Assembly (NCBI GenBank): GCA_026122225.1 | Contig: JANEZZ010001956.1 | Coordinates: forward strand, 1,800,501 to 1,864,500 | Reading direction: 5' to 3' | Length of the DNA: 64,000 bases | Source of the DNA: Heloderma charlesbogerti | Lineage: Eukaryota; Chordata; Lepidosauria; Squamata; Helodermatidae | In this document: positions 61,814 through 64,000 of the stretch, piece after piece | Numbering within the stretch: the stretch's first letter is position 1 | Layout: every line of letters starts with the position of its first letter | Made by a program: the position numbers and the translations under genes | Notes under the pieces: generated by a model | The model's input: the letters and a program-made list of their open reading frames with translations, nothing else | Told to the model about the DNA's origin: nothing | Databases searched by the model: none

Positions 61814-62510
61814 AGGGTTTGTTTGTTTGTTTTAAATTAAGCATTTATAGTCTGTCTCTGTAGTGCTGCAACTAAACTTCTTGCAGTGACTCTCGGAGGC
61901 CGTGATGTCTTGATGCTTTTGCTGCTGGAGGGACAACAGAGCCTATTGTTATGACTGCCAAGTTTATCTCATTTTTAGTAAGTACCTATATTTTAAAACA
62001 AGCAGGGGTGCAATCCAAGTGAGGAAATTTCAACTGATTAATAACCTATTAAATTTGCATTTAAGGGAAAGCAATATATCTGAAGGAAGAAGCATAGTTT
62101 TCTTTGTAGCAAGGGTCATTGTGGGATATTTCTCTTCTGTGGGGGCGGGGGGAAAGGAGAGCGCCTCTTTTAAAATGGTGCTTGCCGTCTGCAGTTTTTA
62201 TAAGACTGCACGTGCACACTTCTTGATTAATTGAGGGGATACTTCTTGATTTTAAATGTTTTCAACCAAGCAATCTGTTTGATTAATCAAATGTAGCTGC
62301 CCTAAAACTGTTTTTTTTTTTAATTGCCTGATTATTCAGCTTTTAAAAATCTTAACTGATTTATCTAACCTCATACATTGGTCAAACGCTCCTATGTTCT
62401 GTCAACTCAGGGTCATGTGAAAATATGCTCCTCTGGAAATTGACCAGCCTGTGGTCCTAATCCTCTGATTGTCTTTGAAAGCATCAGAAAAATATATTTT
62501 GAAATAATCA
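61814..62510. other. Intergenic stretch without recognised elements
   Basis: About 700 bases with a T-rich start (GTTTGTTTGTTTTAAATTA) that may be a LINE tail. Nothing else is identified. Confidence 0.4.
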
Positions 62511-62596
62511 GGGCTGGCTCCAAAATCTTAGGGACCCAAGGGCACCTTTCAATCTGGAAGATGCAGCATGCGCAACAGTGACCCTCTTGGAACATG

Positions 62597-62798
62597 CAGT
62601 GTGAAAACAGTAGCACTATTGGGGTGCCAGGTCCTTTGCCAGTTTAAAACAGCAGTGCTGTTGGGGCACCGAGCCCTTTGCCGGGTAAAACAGCGGCACT
62701 GGGCCCTTTTTCCAGTTACAACAGTGGTGCTGTTGGAATGCTGAGCCTTTTGCCAGTTAAAACAGTGGCACTGTTGGGGTGTTGAGCCCTTTGCTGGT
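62597..62798. repeat. Tandem repeat, unit about 42 bases, five units
   Basis: CAGTTTAAAACAGCAGTGCT, GTTGGGGCACCGAGCCC, TTTGC recurs with 10-20% divergence; the third unit is shortened. It abuts the LINE tail to its right. Confidence 0.85.
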
Positions 62799-64000
62799 TT
62801 ATTTATTTATTTATTTATTTATTCATTTCATTTCTATACCGCCCAATAGCCGAAGCTCTCTGGGCGGTTCACAAAAACTAAAACCAAACAACACACAATA
62901 AAACAGTTTAAAAAATATAGAACATTAAAACCACAATATAACAATACAACCACAATAAAACCTAGCAGCAGTACAGGAGTTTAAAATAGAGATTTAAAAC
63001 AGCAAAGATAAAAATTTAGAAAGCTAAAATGCCTGGGAAAATAAAAAGGTCTTCACCTGGCGCCGAAAGGAGTACAACGTAGGCGCCAGGCGAACCTCAC
63101 TGGGGAGCTCATTCCAGAGCCGGGGTGCCACAACAGAAAAAGCCCTCCTCCTAGTAGCCACCCGCCTCACTTCCTTTGGCAGGGGCTCACGGAGAAGGGC
63201 CGCTGAGGATGATCTTAAGGTCCGGGCAGGCACATATGGGAGGAGGCGATCCTTCAGGTAACCTGGCCCCAAGCCGTTAAGGGCTTTGAATGTTAACACC
63301 AGCACTTTGAATCGGGCCCGGAAATGGACTGGCAGCCAGTGCAGCTGGAAAAGTACTGGCGTAATATGAGCTCGCAGGCCAGTCCCTGTTAACAATCTTG
63401 CTGCCCTATTTTGGACCAGCTGAAGTTTCCGGACCGTTTTCAAAGGCAGCCCCACGTATAACGCATTGCAGTAATCCAGACGAGAAGTTATCAGAGCATG
63501 GATAACTGTAGCTAGGCTATCTCTGTCCAGATAAGGGCGTAGTTGGTATACCAGCCTAAGCTGATAAAAAGTGCTCCGTGCCACTGAGTTCACCTGTGCC
63601 TCAAGTGACAGTTCTGGATCCAAGAGCACCCCCAAACTACGAACCTGATCCTTTAGGGGGAGTGCAACCCTCTCCAGAACAGGTTGACTATCACCTAGCC
63701 GGGCAGACGAACCACCCACTAAGAGTACCTCCGTCTTGTCTGGATTGAGTTTCAGTTTATTAGCCCTCATCCAGTCCATTACCGTGCCCAGGCACTGGTT
63801 CAGAACAGCCACTGCCTCACCTGGTTTTGATGAGAAAGAGAGGTAGAGCTGGGTGTCATCCGCATATTGATGGCACCTCAGCCCACACCTCCGGATAACC
63901 TCCCCCAGCGGTTTCATGTAGATGTTAAACAGCATGGGGGATAGAATAGAGCCCTGTGGAACCCCATGGCACAATTGCCATGGCACAGAGCAATAATCCC
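62799..64000 (-). mobile_element. CR1-group (L3-like) LINE, 3' part with open RT frame
   Basis: (TTTA)n tail at 62799-62825, the 3' hairpin ACCGCCCAATAGCCGAAGC...TCTGGGCGGTTC, an A-rich UTR and an open ORF running off the window. Younger than most other copies here. Confidence 0.92.
63024..63986 (-). CDS. CR1-group LINE reverse transcriptase C-terminal ORF (5' part outside window)
   Basis: 320 visible residues; the frame stays open to base 64000, so the first codon given is not the true start. RT motifs: [17 protein letters not shown], then the catalytic box [13 protein letters not shown], followed by [15 protein letters not shown] and the thumb region. The C-terminus has the [17 protein letters not shown] and [15 protein letters not shown] segments found in L2/L3/CR1-group LINEs. 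No stop or frameshift in the visible part. The N-terminal endonuclease cannot be seen. Confidence 0.9.
   Translation of the reverse strand: MPWQLCHGVPQGSILSPMLFNIYMKPLGEVIRRCGLRCHQYADDTQLYLSFSSKPGEAVAVLNQCLGTVMDWMRANKLKLNPDKTEVLLVGGSSARLGDSQPVLERVALPLKDQVRSLGVLLDPELSLEAQVNSVARSTFYQLRLVYQLRPYLDRDSLATVIHALITSRLDYCNALYVGLPLKTVRKLQLVQNRAARLLTGTGLRAHITPVLFQLHWLPVHFRARFKVLVLTFKALNGLGPGYLKDRLLPYVPARTLRSSSAALLREPLPKEVRRVATRRRAFSVVAPRLWNELPSEVRLAPTLYSFRRQVKTFLFSQAF

Overview
The window is vertebrate nuclear DNA and almost certainly from a squamate reptile, more likely a lizard than a mammal or bird. The reasons are a BovB (RTE-clade) LINE with an open reverse-transcriptase frame, a tRNA-headed SINE whose tail copies the BovB 3' end, many CR1-group LINE fragments, MIR-like SINEs, and many short palindromic DNA transposons. 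The species cannot be told from the sequence.

The only cellular gene I can support is PDE8A, the high-affinity, cAMP-specific phosphodiesterase 8A, on the + strand. Twenty coding exons run from 3044 to the stop codon at 51185-51187. Every junction has AG/GT borders and the phases agree from exon to exon. They total 2250 bases, or 749 residues plus stop. They cover a response-regulator-like (REC) domain, a PAS domain, a linker with an Arg-Lys-rich patch, and the whole HD-type catalytic domain. The promoter and roughly the first 80 residues lie upstream of the window.

Region by region: 1-1757 is the 3' part of a BovB LINE. 1758-3043 holds a hAT-like repeat fragment and a CR1-group LINE tail. 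3044-51187 is PDE8A, with introns packed with nested transposons. The clearest are a TAGGGRTG-terminated non-autonomous hAT family with six copies (one a 735-base foldback), two solo LTRs with target duplications, a SINE with a perfect 22-base duplication, and a BovB fragment with a 12-base duplication. 51188 to about 52150 is the probable 3' UTR. 52150-64000 is intergenic, with a complete Tc1-like transposon whose transposase is broken (56382-58034), more hAT-type MITEs, and at the right edge a CR1-group LINE whose RT frame runs off the window.

I found no RNA gene, CRISPR array or prokaryotic-type system, and no convincing new protein-coding gene. The unusual material is in the transposons: TTAA-flanked palindromic MITEs, the modular foldback elements, and readable nesting orders that give relative ages.
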